DNA from: Virgibacillus_O sediminis
GTDB taxonomy: Bacteria; Bacillota; Bacilli; Bacillales; Amphibacillaceae
Direction: 5' to 3'
Assembly: GCF_042643265.1 (NCBI RefSeq)
Contig: NZ_JBHRRZ010000039.1
Span: 1 to 64,000, forward strand
Length of the DNA stretch: 64,000 nt
The notes below the pieces were generated by a model, which was not told where the DNA came from, ran no database searches, and saw only the letters and a program-made list of their open reading frames with translations. Below, one piece after another: positions 8,366-17,195 of this stretch (positions are counted from its first letter, which is position 1; each line of letters starts with the position of its first letter). The translations under genes were made by a program, and so were the position numbers.

Positions 8366-9048
8366 AGATAAACCCTCTCTATCATTGGTATCTTTCGGGC
8401 CTTGTTGATCTTCATGACAAAATTAGTATCCAATTCATTTATACAATAGGAGATATCCTCACAACGAAAGGTAATATTGCTCGCATCCAAGAATTTTTCA
8501 GCCGCTTCCGACCGGATGATTCTGTCTCTTACCTGCCCGGAGGTAATGGAGGCATCCTGTTCAAACAGGCTCTTCATATATTCGGCACATGCAAGATCAT
8601 CATCGCCGGTCGGATGGGAAGCGATAATATTAACTGTTTCCAGATCGCTCGCAAGATTCTCCTGAATATAATGCACCGTCTTCCGGGCGTTAGTGAAACC
8701 CGTCACGAAAACATGCCCGGACGCTAGAGAATTTAATGCTGCTCTTACCCCATTTGTAGTTTTCTGAATGAGTGTTTTTCCGTGAAGATCTCTTCTTGTA
8801 ATTTGGTATGGAGAATTTTCCAAATCAAATCCTTCTATAGCTTCCCCCTTCACCTCTCCTGCCAAAAGATAATCTTTGTTCTCTTTTTGCATGTGAAATG
8901 CCTGTTCCACTGTCTCGGCAAGGTATATTCGCTCTGCCCCCTGCAGAAAAGCATAGTGGGCAACCGTAAAGGCTCGAATTACATCAATAACGATAGCCGC
9001 ATCAGCAGCAGAAGGGGGGAACGCCCCCTGATAAATTGAAACTTGCAA
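8362..9048 (-). CDS. comB: 2-phosphosulfolactate phosphatase
   Basis: 228 residues. Removes phosphate from 2-phosphosulfolactate to give (R)-3-sulfolactate; Mg-dependent. Motifs: VIDVIRAFTVAHYAF near the N-terminus, LAGEVKGEAIEGFDLENSP, and TTNGVRAALNS. It is the first gene of the comB-comA-VOC operon and is preceded by GGAGGGGAGAG. The sulfate assimilation operon starts 300 bp away on the other strand, so sulfite supply and use are neighbours. Confidence 0.92.
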   Translation of the reverse strand: MQVSIYQGAFPPSAADAAIVIDVIRAFTVAHYAFLQGAERIYLAETVEQAFHMQKENKDYLLAGEVKGEAIEGFDLENSPYQITRRDLHGKTLIQKTTNGVRAALNSLASGHVFVTGFTNARKTVHYIQENLASDLETVNIIASHPTGDDDLACAEYMKSLFEQDASITSGQVRDRIIRSEAAEKFLDASNITFRCEDISYCINELDTNFVMKINKARKIPMIERVYL

Positions 9049-9348
9049 AATGCTCTCCCCTCCTAATTTTCAACGGCATAAGCTTCATTCGTGTGTCCAG
9101 TGGAAAGGATCCTCTCTATATCAATCGCTCACCCTATGTATATTCGCCCAAAAAAATAGCGTGACAAAAACCAAAAATCCTAATTGTCTTACCATGCCCT
9201 GAAACGTTGTGTCACCGCTAGGGCTCCAACTTCACCTTTCTTTCACCGTAACACTCCACAAATTGATGAATACATTGATTTAAGGCAGACACCTAGACAT
9301 TTACGTTAATTAGTACTTGTCAAAAAAAACGTAAAGCGGGGAGAAAAT

Positions 9349-10059
9349 ATGGAAAACAGACTGACTTTCTTCCAATGGAACGACCAACTACAGAAAGAGC
9401 TTAATACTGGATTCAGCGATTTCATGGATGTCATCAAATGGGCGTTCAGGGTCTACCAGGATAGGATTTTATACGCTTCAAGCTTTGGAGCAGAAAGTAT
9501 GGTTCTGATTGACTTGATTTCCAAAGTGAATCCGGAAGCATCCATTGTATTTCTCGATACTAATCTGCATTTTAAAGAGACATACCAACTGATTGAAAAA
9601 ACCAAGCGAAAATATCCAACCCTGAATATCCGTATGGTCCAGCCTTCTTATACACTGGAACAGCAGGCAGAGGAATTCGGAGATAGGCTATGGGAGCGGA
9701 CTCCTGATAAATGTTGCGGCATTCGGAAAATTGAACCACTGAAAAAAGAACTCTCAAATGTAGATGCATGGATTTCCGGATTGCGTCGAGATCAATCGGC
9801 CACCAGAAAAAACACGGAATATGTAAATAAAGATAATAAATTCCAGAAGGTGAAAATCTGTCCGCTAATTCACTGGACTTGGGAGGATGTTTGGAACTAT
9901 ATCAAACTGAATAATTTGCCTTACAATCAACTCCATGACCAGAATTACCCTAGCATCGGCTGTGAAATGTGTACGCTGCCTGTAGGAACGGAAGGGGATT
10001 CGCGTAACGGACGTTGGGCCGGCTTTAGCAAAAAAGAGTGCGGTCTCCACCAGGACTAA
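9349..10059 (+). CDS. cysH: Phosphoadenylyl/adenylyl-sulfate reductase
   Basis: 236 residues. Reduces APS or PAPS to sulfite with thioredoxin. Cys122-Cys123 (DKCCGIRK) and Cys205-x2-Cys208 (GCEMC) are the four ligands of the [4Fe-4S] cluster found in the Bacillus-type enzyme that accepts APS as well as PAPS. The catalytic ECGLH motif is at Cys231. First gene of cysH-cysP-(sat remnant)-cysC. The GGGGAGAAAAT site precedes the ATG. I see no S-box or T-box in the 300-bp leader region. Confidence 0.95.
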   Translation: MENRLTFFQWNDQLQKELNTGFSDFMDVIKWAFRVYQDRILYASSFGAESMVLIDLISKVNPEASIVFLDTNLHFKETYQLIEKTKRKYPTLNIRMVQPSYTLEQQAEEFGDRLWERTPDKCCGIRKIEPLKKELSNVDAWISGLRRDQSATRKNTEYVNKDNKFQKVKICPLIHWTWEDVWNYIKLNNLPYNQLHDQNYPSIGCEMCTLPVGTEGDSRNGRWAGFSKKECGLHQD

Positions 10060-10068
10060 GGGGTTAAC

Positions 10069-11139
10069 GTGAGTATGATTACTGCTCTTGCATGTTTGAT
10101 TGCATTCTTTTTCGCTATGAATATCGGAGCAAGTGGTGCTGCAGCCTCGATGGGAGTTGCTTACGGAACAGGTGCTGTTACATCCAGAAAGAAAGCCTTG
10201 TTTCTCTGCGGGATTGGCGTTTTCCTTGGTGCTGCTTTAGGCGGCAGCCATGTAGCAGAAACATTAGGGTCAGAAGTAGTTCCAGAGGAAATCATCACCA
10301 TTCCAGTAGCTCTTATGATTCTCGTATCAGCATCCCTGTCACTATTTTTAGCCAACTTGAGCGGAATACCATTATCTACCAGTGAAGTGACAGTAGGAGC
10401 TGTCACAGGAGTTGGCATTGCCTATAATGCATTACACATTGATACACTAATGGTCATTGTGCTGTGCTGGATACTCGTACCAATACTGGGCTTTTCACTG
10501 GCTATTGCGGCGAATAAATGGATCAACGTGGCAGAAAGGAAGCTGCCCTTCCTTGAGAAAAGAAAATCGTTCAAGGCAATCGCAGCTATTGTTGTTCTCA
10601 TCGGCTTCCTTGAAGCTATTTCTGCGGGCATGAATAATGTAGCAAATGCCGTCAGCCCTTTGATTGCTTCCGGGGTGATCGGGCTGGATCAAGGTATAAT
10701 CGCCGGCGGCCTCATCATTGCCCTGGGAGCATTTGTGCTTGGTGCAAGAGTGATGGAGACAAACGGCAAAAAAATCACTAAATTAAGCCTCCTTCAGGGT
10801 GGAGCCGTCTCAGGTATTGGAGCGTCCATAGTCATCACAGCGTCTTTTTTCGGCATTCCAGTTCCACATACACAAATCACAACCTCAAGCATCCTTGGAA
10901 TTGCAGTATCAGATCAAGGAAAGGAGATCTGGCGATCGAGTATTGTTACGAAACTGCTAAAGACATGGGTTCTTTCCCCTTTCTTCTCACTGGTTATCTC
11001 TTATAGCCTTGTTAAATTTTCACTTGGCTGGGACTGGACCGGGGCAGCCCTGGTCTTGCTGCTTTCCGGTATGATTTTTATATTGGGGTGGTGGGAACCA
11101 TTAACCAAAACTCAGCCTTTATTAAAGAGAAGATATTAA
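10069..11139 (+). CDS. cysP: Sulfate permease of the PiT family
   Basis: 356 residues, about ten membrane segments. The PiT-type duplicated signature is visible (MNIGASGAAASMGVAYGTGAV near the N-terminus and GMNNVANAVSPLIASG near residue 188). PiT proteins carry phosphate, but the Bacillus member following cysH is the sulfate carrier CysP, and the operon position supports that. GTG start at 10069 with AAGGGG ahead; an ATG two codons later is an alternative. The gap to cysH is 9 bp. Confidence 0.92.
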   Translation: MSMITALACLIAFFFAMNIGASGAAASMGVAYGTGAVTSRKKALFLCGIGVFLGAALGGSHVAETLGSEVVPEEIITIPVALMILVSASLSLFLANLSGIPLSTSEVTVGAVTGVGIAYNALHIDTLMVIVLCWILVPILGFSLAIAANKWINVAERKLPFLEKRKSFKAIAAIVVLIGFLEAISAGMNNVANAVSPLIASGVIGLDQGIIAGGLIIALGAFVLGARVMETNGKKITKLSLLQGGAVSGIGASIVITASFFGIPVPHTQITTSSILGIAVSDQGKEIWRSSIVTKLLKTWVLSPFFSLVISYSLVKFSLGWDWTGAALVLLLSGMIFILGWWEPLTKTQPLLKRRY

Positions 11140-11182
11140 TATCAAAGAAAACTTTTATTAAAGCAGTCAGGAGGTTTTCATC

Positions 11183-11440
11183 ATGCTTAATGCTCATGAC
11201 AGCACCATGATCAACAAAGAGGAAACCGGTTATAAAGTCGATCCAAGTAATATCGAACCCAAAATAGTAAAGATGGATCTCCCAGGGGTTATACAAACAC
11301 CACGGAATCCAGATACCTGTTCGGGAGAAACAATTAATCAGATATACAGACCTTATCGAGAGAGATTATCCGACCTGCACATGGGTTCAAAGGAAATTCA
11401 GGCTATTATGCCACCGTCCAAGGCGGGGTGGTCCTTTTGA
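11183..11440 (+). pseudogene. 85-residue ORF in the place of sat, possible remnant
   Basis: The ATG has a strong AGGAGG eight bases ahead, so it is probably translated. Only the first 30 or so residues (MLNAHDSTMINKE...) faintly resemble the N-terminus of sulfate adenylyltransferase; the rest matches nothing I know. In Bacillus the order is cysH-cysP-sat-cysC, and this ORF sits exactly where the 1.1-kb sat gene should be. The simplest reading is an internal deletion of sat; a novel small protein is the alternative. It overlaps the start of cysC, so translation of the two may be coupled. Confidence 0.4.
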
Positions 11441-12033
11441 CAAGAAAACATATTGTATGGCATCCATCTGCTGTTAATAAGAAGGACCGCCAAAAATTGA
11501 ATAACCATAAGAGCTGTGCCCTTTGGTTTACCGGCTTTTCTGGTTCTGGGAAATCAACTATTGCCAATGAACTCGATACACAGTTACACACAATGGGTAT
11601 AAGAAGCTACGTACTGGACGGAGACAATATACGGCATGGCCTGAATAAGGGTCTTGGCTTCACTGCAGAAGACCGGATAGAAAATATCCGAAGAGTCGGT
11701 GAAGCTGCCAAACTCTTTGTAGACAGCGGCCAAATTGTCATTACCGCTTTTATCTCCCCTTTCCGTGAGGATCGCCAACGGGTTCGCCAGCTTTTTGAAG
11801 AAGGGGAATTCTTTGAAGTGTATATTGACTGTCCACTTGATATTTGTGAAGAAAGAGATCCAAAGGGACTTTACCGAAAGGCAAGAAACGGAGAAATCCG
11901 GGATTTCACCGGTATTGATTCGCCATACGAACCACCAGTCAACCCTGATTTGACTATCCAAACAGAAAACCGGACAGTCACCGAGTCAGCTAGTCTCCTT
12001 ATCCGTTATCTTGAGGAGAAAGGTATCATTTGA
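11437..12033 (+). CDS. cysC: Adenylylsulfate kinase
   Basis: About 198 residues. Phosphorylates APS to PAPS. P-loop GFSGSGKST near residue 32, the DGDNIRHGLN substrate loop, and FISPFREDR are all present. The start is taken as TTG 11437, which gives MTRKHIVWH as in relatives; a GTG at 11428 is an alternative. Last gene of the sulfate operon. Because no intact sat precedes it, the APS it uses must come from a sulfurylase encoded elsewhere. Confidence 0.92.
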   Translation: MTRKHIVWHPSAVNKKDRQKLNNHKSCALWFTGFSGSGKSTIANELDTQLHTMGIRSYVLDGDNIRHGLNKGLGFTAEDRIENIRRVGEAAKLFVDSGQIVITAFISPFREDRQRVRQLFEEGEFFEVYIDCPLDICEERDPKGLYRKARNGEIRDFTGIDSPYEPPVNPDLTIQTENRTVTESASLLIRYLEEKGII

Positions 12034-12185
12034 GCGGTGATAGGGATCGGAATAATTCATCCAGTAACCAGTTCACCCATCTCCCTGCATCGCTGCTAGC
12101 CCGAGCCTTGCTCTTCCCAAACCAATACGGCACCAGAGTTTTATCATGTTTATTGAATGTCTTACCTGTACTCCTCCTAAAAACT

Positions 12186-12214
12186 TTGACATCATGTCAA
12201 AAATAGGTTACATT
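12186..12214 (+). promoter_or_regulatory. Sigma-A promoter of guaC with overlapping palindrome
   Basis: -35 TTGACA (12186-12191), 17 bp, -10 TACATT (12209-12214). The -35 is also the left arm of a perfect palindrome TTGACATCATGTCAA (12186-12200), a candidate second operator. Confidence 0.7.
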
Positions 12215-12220
12215 ACAAAT

Positions 12221-12260
12221 ATACGAACGTTTAACTGTAATTTTTATAAATCATTCGTTT
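12221..12260 (+). promoter_or_regulatory. PurBox-like inverted pair upstream of guaC
   Basis: ACGAACGTT (from 12223) and, inverted, ATCATTCGTTT (12250-12260) resemble the two facing PurBoxes (core CGAAC) bound by the Bacillus PurR repressor. They lie between the predicted transcription start and the guaC ribosome binding site. guaC is a PurR target in Bacillus subtilis, which supports the call. Confidence 0.6.
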
Positions 12261-12275
12261 TTAGGAGTTGAAATA

Positions 12276-13259
12276 ATGGATAATGTATTTGATTACGAGG
12301 ATATACAATTAATTCCCGCAAAATGTGTGGTTAATAGTAGATCGGAATGTGAAACAAACGTTACATTGGGCGAGCACACCTTCAAATTGCCTGTTGTCCC
12401 GGCAAATATGCAGACGATCATCGATGAGCATATAGCCCGCTACCTGGCGGAAAACGGTTACTTTTATGTGATGCACCGGTTTGAACCAGAAAAAAGAATC
12501 TCTTTCATTAAGGATATGACTTCCCGAGGATTGCTTTCTTCCATCAGTGTCGGGGTAAAAGATGAGGAATATGAATTTATTGAACAACTGGCAGAGAAAA
12601 AACTTGCTCCTGAATATATCACGATTGATATTGCTCACGGACATTCCGAGGCGGTTATCCGTATGATTCATCATATTAAACAGCACTTGCCGCAAAGCTT
12701 TGTGATCGCAGGGAATGTCGGCACCCCGGAAGCTGTCCGTGAACTGGAGCATGCCGGGGCAGATGCTACAAAGGTTGGGATCGGCCCAGGAAAGGTTTGC
12801 ATCACCAAAATCAAGACGGGTTTCGGTACGGGAGGCTGGCAACTCGCCGCCCTTCGCTGGTGTGCAAAAGCAGCAAGCAAACCGATTATCGCCGACGGAG
12901 GCATCCGGACCCATGGCGATATTGCAAAATCGATTCGTTTCGGTGCCACTATGGTAATGATCGGCTCCCTATTTGCAGGCCATGAAGAGTCCCCGGGTCA
13001 AACCGTGGAAAAGGACGGCAAGCTTTATAAAGAATATTTCGGTTCTGCATCCGAATTTCAAAAAGGCGAAAAGAAAAACGTGGAAGGCAAAAAGATGTAC
13101 GTAGAGCATAAAGGCGCTTTACAGGACACACTGACGGAAATGGAACAGGATCTTCAGTCGGCTATCTCCTACGCAGGCGGAAGAAGATTGGAAGCCATTC
13201 GAAATGTGGATTATGTAGTTGTTAAGAATTCCATCTTTAATGGAGACAAAGTTTACTAA
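12276..13259 (+). CDS. guaC: GMP reductase
   Basis: 327 residues. NADPH-dependent deamination of GMP to IMP. IMPDH/GMPR-type TIM barrel with the catalytic loop GIGPGKVCITKIKTGFG (catalytic Cys), the phosphate-binding IADGGIRTHGDIAKS and GATMVMIGS. It lacks the CBS domains of IMP dehydrogenase, as expected. GGAGTTGAAATA precedes the ATG. Monocistronic with its own promoter, PurBox-like dyad and terminator. Confidence 0.96.
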   Translation: MDNVFDYEDIQLIPAKCVVNSRSECETNVTLGEHTFKLPVVPANMQTIIDEHIARYLAENGYFYVMHRFEPEKRISFIKDMTSRGLLSSISVGVKDEEYEFIEQLAEKKLAPEYITIDIAHGHSEAVIRMIHHIKQHLPQSFVIAGNVGTPEAVRELEHAGADATKVGIGPGKVCITKIKTGFGTGGWQLAALRWCAKAASKPIIADGGIRTHGDIAKSIRFGATMVMIGSLFAGHEESPGQTVEKDGKLYKEYFGSASEFQKGEKKNVEGKKMYVEHKGALQDTLTEMEQDLQSAISYAGGRRLEAIRNVDYVVVKNSIFNGDKVY

Positions 13260-13272
13260 TATATGGATGAAA

Positions 13273-13305
13273 GATGAACAGGAGCCCTCCTGTTCATCTT
13301 TTTTT
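13273..13305 (+). terminator. Rho-independent terminator of guaC
   Basis: GATGAACAGGA and TCCTGTTCATC stem with a tiny loop, followed by seven T residues. Confidence 0.92.
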
Positions 13306-13380
13306 ACGTAAAGTTAACTAAATAATTTTCTCTATTTCAGGAAAACTAACTATACAAATAATCTCTAGGAGGTCATCTAC

Positions 13381-13881
13381 ATGGGCATTATGGGTGAAGC
13401 ACCACAGAATGAGCCATTGCATTCCGGTGAGGTCTTCCATTTATGGTCCTATTTGCATTCAGCCAAAGAGGCGTTGGTTACTATGCAAGTACTTATCAAT
13501 CACACGGGAGACCACGATTTGAAAATTCTTCTTGAGGATTTGCTGGAAAATGGATTCGTTCAGGAGGAACAGCAGGTGGAAGCTCTTTTGAAAGAAACAG
13601 GTATTCGTCTGCCCCCTGCCCCGCCTGACCGTCCAAATGTCGAACTGCAGGATATCCCGGCTGGTGCCCGGTTCAATGACCAGGAAATTGCCCGGCTGGT
13701 CCAAAAGGAACTTTTCAGCGGAAAAATGCTGTGCAGCTATGTAACAGGCATCTCCATCCGGGAGGACATTAAGGCAATGTTCGGGGAGTTCCATACGGAA
13801 AGAGAAGAGTATGAATTAAAGTTGTTGAAAGTGACCAAAGAAAAGGGATGGCTTACAGCCCCTCCCATTAATATTAAATAG
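13381..13881 (+). CDS. DUF3231 family protein
   Basis: 166 residues, half of the usual double-length DUF3231 proteins of Bacillaceae. All-alpha, four-helix, ferritin-like pattern (HSGEVFHLWSYLHSAKEAL, NDQEIARLVQKELFSGKMLC). Function unknown. AGGAGG lies ahead of the ATG. It is followed after 36 bp by an MFS exporter gene on the same strand, possibly one operon. Confidence 0.8.
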   Translation: MGIMGEAPQNEPLHSGEVFHLWSYLHSAKEALVTMQVLINHTGDHDLKILLEDLLENGFVQEEQQVEALLKETGIRLPPAPPDRPNVELQDIPAGARFNDQEIARLVQKELFSGKMLCSYVTGISIREDIKAMFGEFHTEREEYELKLLKVTKEKGWLTAPPINIK

Positions 13882-13917
13882 AAACATTCTTGATCATGTA
13901 AAAGGAGTGGAGGAGAA

Positions 13918-15156
13918 GTGAAACAAAAAAATAAAAATATGGCCATCGCCGCCATTGGGTCCATACCATTAATGATGACACTGGGAAATTCCATGTTGAT
14001 ACCTATTTTCCCACAGATGAAATCTTCATTGGACCTCTCCCAGTTCCAGGTAAGTATGACTATTACTGTATTTTCCATTGCGGCGGCAATCTTCATTCCC
14101 ATTATCGGCTATTTATCCGACAGGTTCTCCCGAAAGATTATCATTCTCCCCTCCCTAATTTTGTTTGGCCTTGGCGGTTTATTGGCCGGTTTCGGTGCTG
14201 CGGTATTTTCTAATTCCTATGTATGGATTTTGATAGGCAGGTCTCTGCAGGGAATTGGTGCAGCAGGAACTGCACCGATTGCCATGGCTTTAACGGGAGA
14301 CTTGTTCAAAGGTGGAGAACAAAGTCGGGTGCTGGGTATCTTCGAGGCTTCTAATGGGCTGGGGAAGGTCTTATCCCCCATACTCGGTGCTTTAGTAGGC
14401 TTGATTGCCTGGTTTTCCGTATTCTTTGTCTTTCCTGCCTTCAGCCTTATATCGGCAATCCTTGTTTGGCTGTTCATAAAAGAAAAAAGCAACCGTCAGG
14501 CTCCTCCTCCCTTTCCAAAATATGTACGAGGCCTATTAAGTGTCTTCAAGCACGAGGGACGCTGGTTGTTCACCACGTACCTGGCTGGGGGGACCTGTCT
14601 GTTTACATTATTCGGCATCCTTTTTTTCCTATCGGATACATTGGAACAGAAATATTCTATAGATGGAGTCCTGAAAGGCTTTATTCTGGCCATCCCTTTG
14701 TTGGTCATGGTAACAACCGCTTATATAACCGGAACCCGGATCGGCAAGAATCTAGAAAGAATGAAAAAACTGGTGGTCACCGGATTAGCACTCATGACTC
14801 TTTCTTATGCACTGCTGGTGTTTTTTGAAAAAATTGTCCCTTTTCTTGCCGTTCTCGCAATCAGCAGTGTTGGTGCAGGGCTGGTGCTTCCCTGTGTAAA
14901 CAGCATTATTACAGGAGCAGTCGGGAAGGAGCGTAGGGGCTTTGTCACTTCTTTATATGGTTCCGTCCGGTTCCTTGGGGTAGCACTGGGACCTCCTGTG
15001 TTTTCCAGACTTATGGACTGGTCGAAAGCCGGAATGTTTTTATCCATTGCAGCTTTTACACTGCTGGTTGGCCTTCTCGTGCTGTTCCTGCTTCATGTTA
15101 AGGGCAAGGATGGTAAAGAGAAAAAGAATACACCCGTTCGCTATAAATATTTATGA
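13918..15156 (+). CDS. MFS transporter, drug-efflux type
   Basis: 412 residues with about 12 membrane segments. The motif between segments 2 and 3 (GYLSDRFSRKIIILPS) and the segment-5 motif C-like RSLQGIGAAGTAPIAMAL region mark a drug:proton antiporter of the major facilitator superfamily. Substrate unknown. GTG start with GGAGGAGAA directly ahead. It is convergent with the YitT-like gene. Confidence 0.88.
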   Translation: MKQKNKNMAIAAIGSIPLMMTLGNSMLIPIFPQMKSSLDLSQFQVSMTITVFSIAAAIFIPIIGYLSDRFSRKIIILPSLILFGLGGLLAGFGAAVFSNSYVWILIGRSLQGIGAAGTAPIAMALTGDLFKGGEQSRVLGIFEASNGLGKVLSPILGALVGLIAWFSVFFVFPAFSLISAILVWLFIKEKSNRQAPPPFPKYVRGLLSVFKHEGRWLFTTYLAGGTCLFTLFGILFFLSDTLEQKYSIDGVLKGFILAIPLLVMVTTAYITGTRIGKNLERMKKLVVTGLALMTLSYALLVFFEKIVPFLAVLAISSVGAGLVLPCVNSIITGAVGKERRGFVTSLYGSVRFLGVALGPPVFSRLMDWSKAGMFLSIAAFTLLVGLLVLFLLHVKGKDGKEKKNTPVRYKYL

Positions 15157-15164
15157 ACAAGTTG

Positions 15165-15779
15165 CTATGTCTTTTTCCTGAATGCCAGGGTGTATACGGG
15201 TTGGAAATTGAGCTGGCAAATCAAATCAACCACCTTCGTCGAAATCCATTGGCTGATGAGGGCGAGGAAGATCAGTTTCAAGTCAATAATCAGGGCCGTT
15301 ATCAAGAAAATGCAAGCATTCAGAAGAAACAGCGGTCTTCCCGGCAGTATATCCCTCCCAGAGGAAATCATTAGAGCAACCACACCTATTCCTCCATTGG
15401 AGACGCCCTGACGCATGAGAATCCCTACCCCCGTCCCTAAAAAGACCGATCCGATGATCAGGTCATAAATTAAATGCCGATTGGCAATAAGGTCTTGATG
15501 CTGAAAGAAGTTGATTGATAAGGACGTAACAGTAATGCCTACCACTGTCCATACAACAAACCTCTTACCGAAATAGTTGACAGCCAGCAGCAAAAATGAA
15601 AAGTTGACGATCCAAAGAGCGGCACCCATTCCCAAACCGAATAAATAATTCAGCAAAACAGCTATCCCTCCTGCACCCCCGGAGGGGATGAAATGAGGAA
15701 AAAGAAACAAGCCCATTCCGAATCCCTGTACAGCGCCGCCAAAAATAACTAGTCCACTTTTAAGTATGAATCGATTCAT
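15165..15779 (-). CDS. YitT family membrane protein lacking the DUF2179 domain
   Basis: 205 residues, about six membrane segments. GIAVLLNYLFGLGMGAALWIVNFSFLLL and GGIGVVALMISS match the YitT (DUF161) membrane part. The usual cytoplasmic DUF2179 domain that would bring the protein to about 280 residues is absent. A longer frame starts at 15848, but the ATG at 15779 is preceded by a purine-rich GGGGAGGGGGGA and matches the family start. Function of the family is not established. Confidence 0.82.
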   Translation of the reverse strand: MNRFILKSGLVIFGGAVQGFGMGLFLFPHFIPSGGAGGIAVLLNYLFGLGMGAALWIVNFSFLLLAVNYFGKRFVVWTVVGITVTSLSINFFQHQDLIANRHLIYDLIIGSVFLGTGVGILMRQGVSNGGIGVVALMISSGRDILPGRPLFLLNACIFLITALIIDLKLIFLALISQWISTKVVDLICQLNFQPVYTLAFRKKT

Positions 15780-15935
15780 TAGGTCCCCCCTCCCCGTCCT
15801 GTGTATGGACAACCTCTGACCATTGTATGTCCGGGGAAGCAAAAACATGAATTAGCAGGGATACCGGAAGCAGGCAGAATGACCTGCGCAGTTAGAATCT
15901 TTTCCTTGGGTTTACCAGGGCTTTATCTACCAAAT

Positions 15936-15972
15936 AAAAATGACCATGCACTTGGCGGTGTGGTCATTTTTA
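15936..15972 (-). terminator. Terminator of the proline dehydrogenase gene
   Basis: AAAAATGACCA and TGGTCATTTTT arms with T-runs on both sides, just past the proline dehydrogenase stop codon. Confidence 0.85.
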
Positions 15973-15979
15973 ATATTCT

Positions 15980-16984
15980 TTATTTAACTTTCTTTTTCCG
16001 CCCCAGCATAAGCAAGAGCGTTCCTGCAGCCAATCCTCCTGCAATTAGCGGTTCTTTTTTCAGCTTATTATCTCTTGTGTAGAAGGTATCTTTTAGGACA
16101 AGGTTCATATTCTGCGGACGTTCGGCGAGACGGCGCATAAAATAGCCGAACCAGTCGGTGCCGAATGGAATATATGTGCAGAAATTATACCCTTCCTCTG
16201 CCAAGCCAAACTGCATATCGTTCCGGAAACCATAAAGCATTTGAAACTCAAACTTATCTTTAGAGACATTATTCTCTTTGATAAAATCCTTCAACTCACT
16301 GATAATCATATGGTCATGGGTCGCGATGGAGGTGAATGCATCTCCAAGCAAGCGCTGTTTGGCAATATTCAGGAAGTTTTTATCGATGTCCCGCTTGTCC
16401 TGATAGGCTACATCCGCACTCTCCTTGTAAGCACCCTTCACAAGACGAAGACGTACGTCTTTCAACTCCTCCAAATCTTCCTGGGTACGGAACAGATAGG
16501 ATTGGATCACTGTCCCAACGTTTTTATATTCTTCCCTGAGCTGTTTCAGCACATCCAATGTCTGTTGATAGTGGGAGTAATCTTCCATATCAATATTGAT
16601 GAACAAATCATAACGGTCAGCAACTGCGAGAATCTCTTTCATATTCTCCATACAGAATGACTGATCGATGTCCAGGCCGAGTTGGGTCAATTTCACCGAC
16701 AAGTGACAATCAAGGCTGTCCTCATGAATTTTTTCCAGGATATGAATACATTCATCCTTTGCTTCCAATGCTTCTTTCTTTTCCGTGACAAACTCTCCCA
16801 GATGGTCTAATGTGCAGCAGATACCCTGCTTATTCAATTCTTTTACGGTATCAGCTACACTTTCCATATTCGTCCCAGCAACAAATTTATCAGCTCCCAG
16901 GCGAAATCCCCATTTTTTTGCATTTTCATTCAATATTCTATTATTTGATAAGCCTATAAAAAAGTTCTTTGTCAAATTAGACAT
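15980..16984 (-). CDS. putB: Proline dehydrogenase
   Basis: 334 residues. FAD-dependent oxidation of proline to pyrroline-5-carboxylate, passing electrons to the quinone pool. TIM-barrel motifs: FINIDMEDY, RLVKGAYKE, MLYGFRND and the C-terminal YIPFGTDWFGYFMRRLAERPQN. It is about 25-30 residues longer than Bacillus PutB: the tail holds a hydrophobic run LIAGGLAAGTLLLML followed by GRKKKVK, which looks like a C-terminal membrane anchor. It lies downstream of P5C dehydrogenase on the same strand with a terminator-like stem and a CcpA-like site in the gap. Confidence 0.95.
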   Translation of the reverse strand: MSNLTKNFFIGLSNNRILNENAKKWGFRLGADKFVAGTNMESVADTVKELNKQGICCTLDHLGEFVTEKKEALEAKDECIHILEKIHEDSLDCHLSVKLTQLGLDIDQSFCMENMKEILAVADRYDLFINIDMEDYSHYQQTLDVLKQLREEYKNVGTVIQSYLFRTQEDLEELKDVRLRLVKGAYKESADVAYQDKRDIDKNFLNIAKQRLLGDAFTSIATHDHMIISELKDFIKENNVSKDKFEFQMLYGFRNDMQFGLAEEGYNFCTYIPFGTDWFGYFMRRLAERPQNMNLVLKDTFYTRDNKLKKEPLIAGGLAAGTLLLMLGRKKKVK

Positions 16985-17107
16985 ATCCAGCAGCTCCTTT
17001 ATCTAATTGCTTATAATTATACAAAAAAATGTATAAATACACAATGATATTGTAATAAAAATCCCACTTGCAGTCTCCTGCCAAGTTGGAATAGGCACTG
17101 CCAAAGC

Positions 17108-17121
17108 TGTAACCGCTTACC
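17108..17121. promoter_or_regulatory. cre-like (CcpA) site upstream of proline dehydrogenase
   Basis: TGTAACCGCTTACC fits the cre consensus TGWAANCGNTNWCA at 13 of 14 positions. It lies about 125 bp upstream of the proline dehydrogenase start, fitting carbon catabolite repression of proline use. Confidence 0.6.
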
Positions 17122-17139
17122 CAATCTGTATAATATATT

Positions 17140-17175
17140 AATAGTTGCAGCGGGTTGTTCCACGCCGCAACTATT
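17140..17175 (-). terminator. Terminator-like stem after P5C dehydrogenase
   Basis: AATAGTTGC and GCAACTATT arms with an inner GCG/CGC pairing, 20 bp past the stop codon on the minus strand. The T-run is weak. Confidence 0.6.
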
Positions 17176-17195
17176 CATTATCTTATTGTATGCAA

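Noticed and set aside
9049..9348. S-box, T-box or CymR site ahead of cysH
   Set aside because: No conserved S-box or T-box core and no good CymR dyad could be read in this region.
12034..12275. Purine riboswitch ahead of guaC
   Set aside because: The conserved core loops are absent; the promoter and PurBox-like dyad explain the region better.
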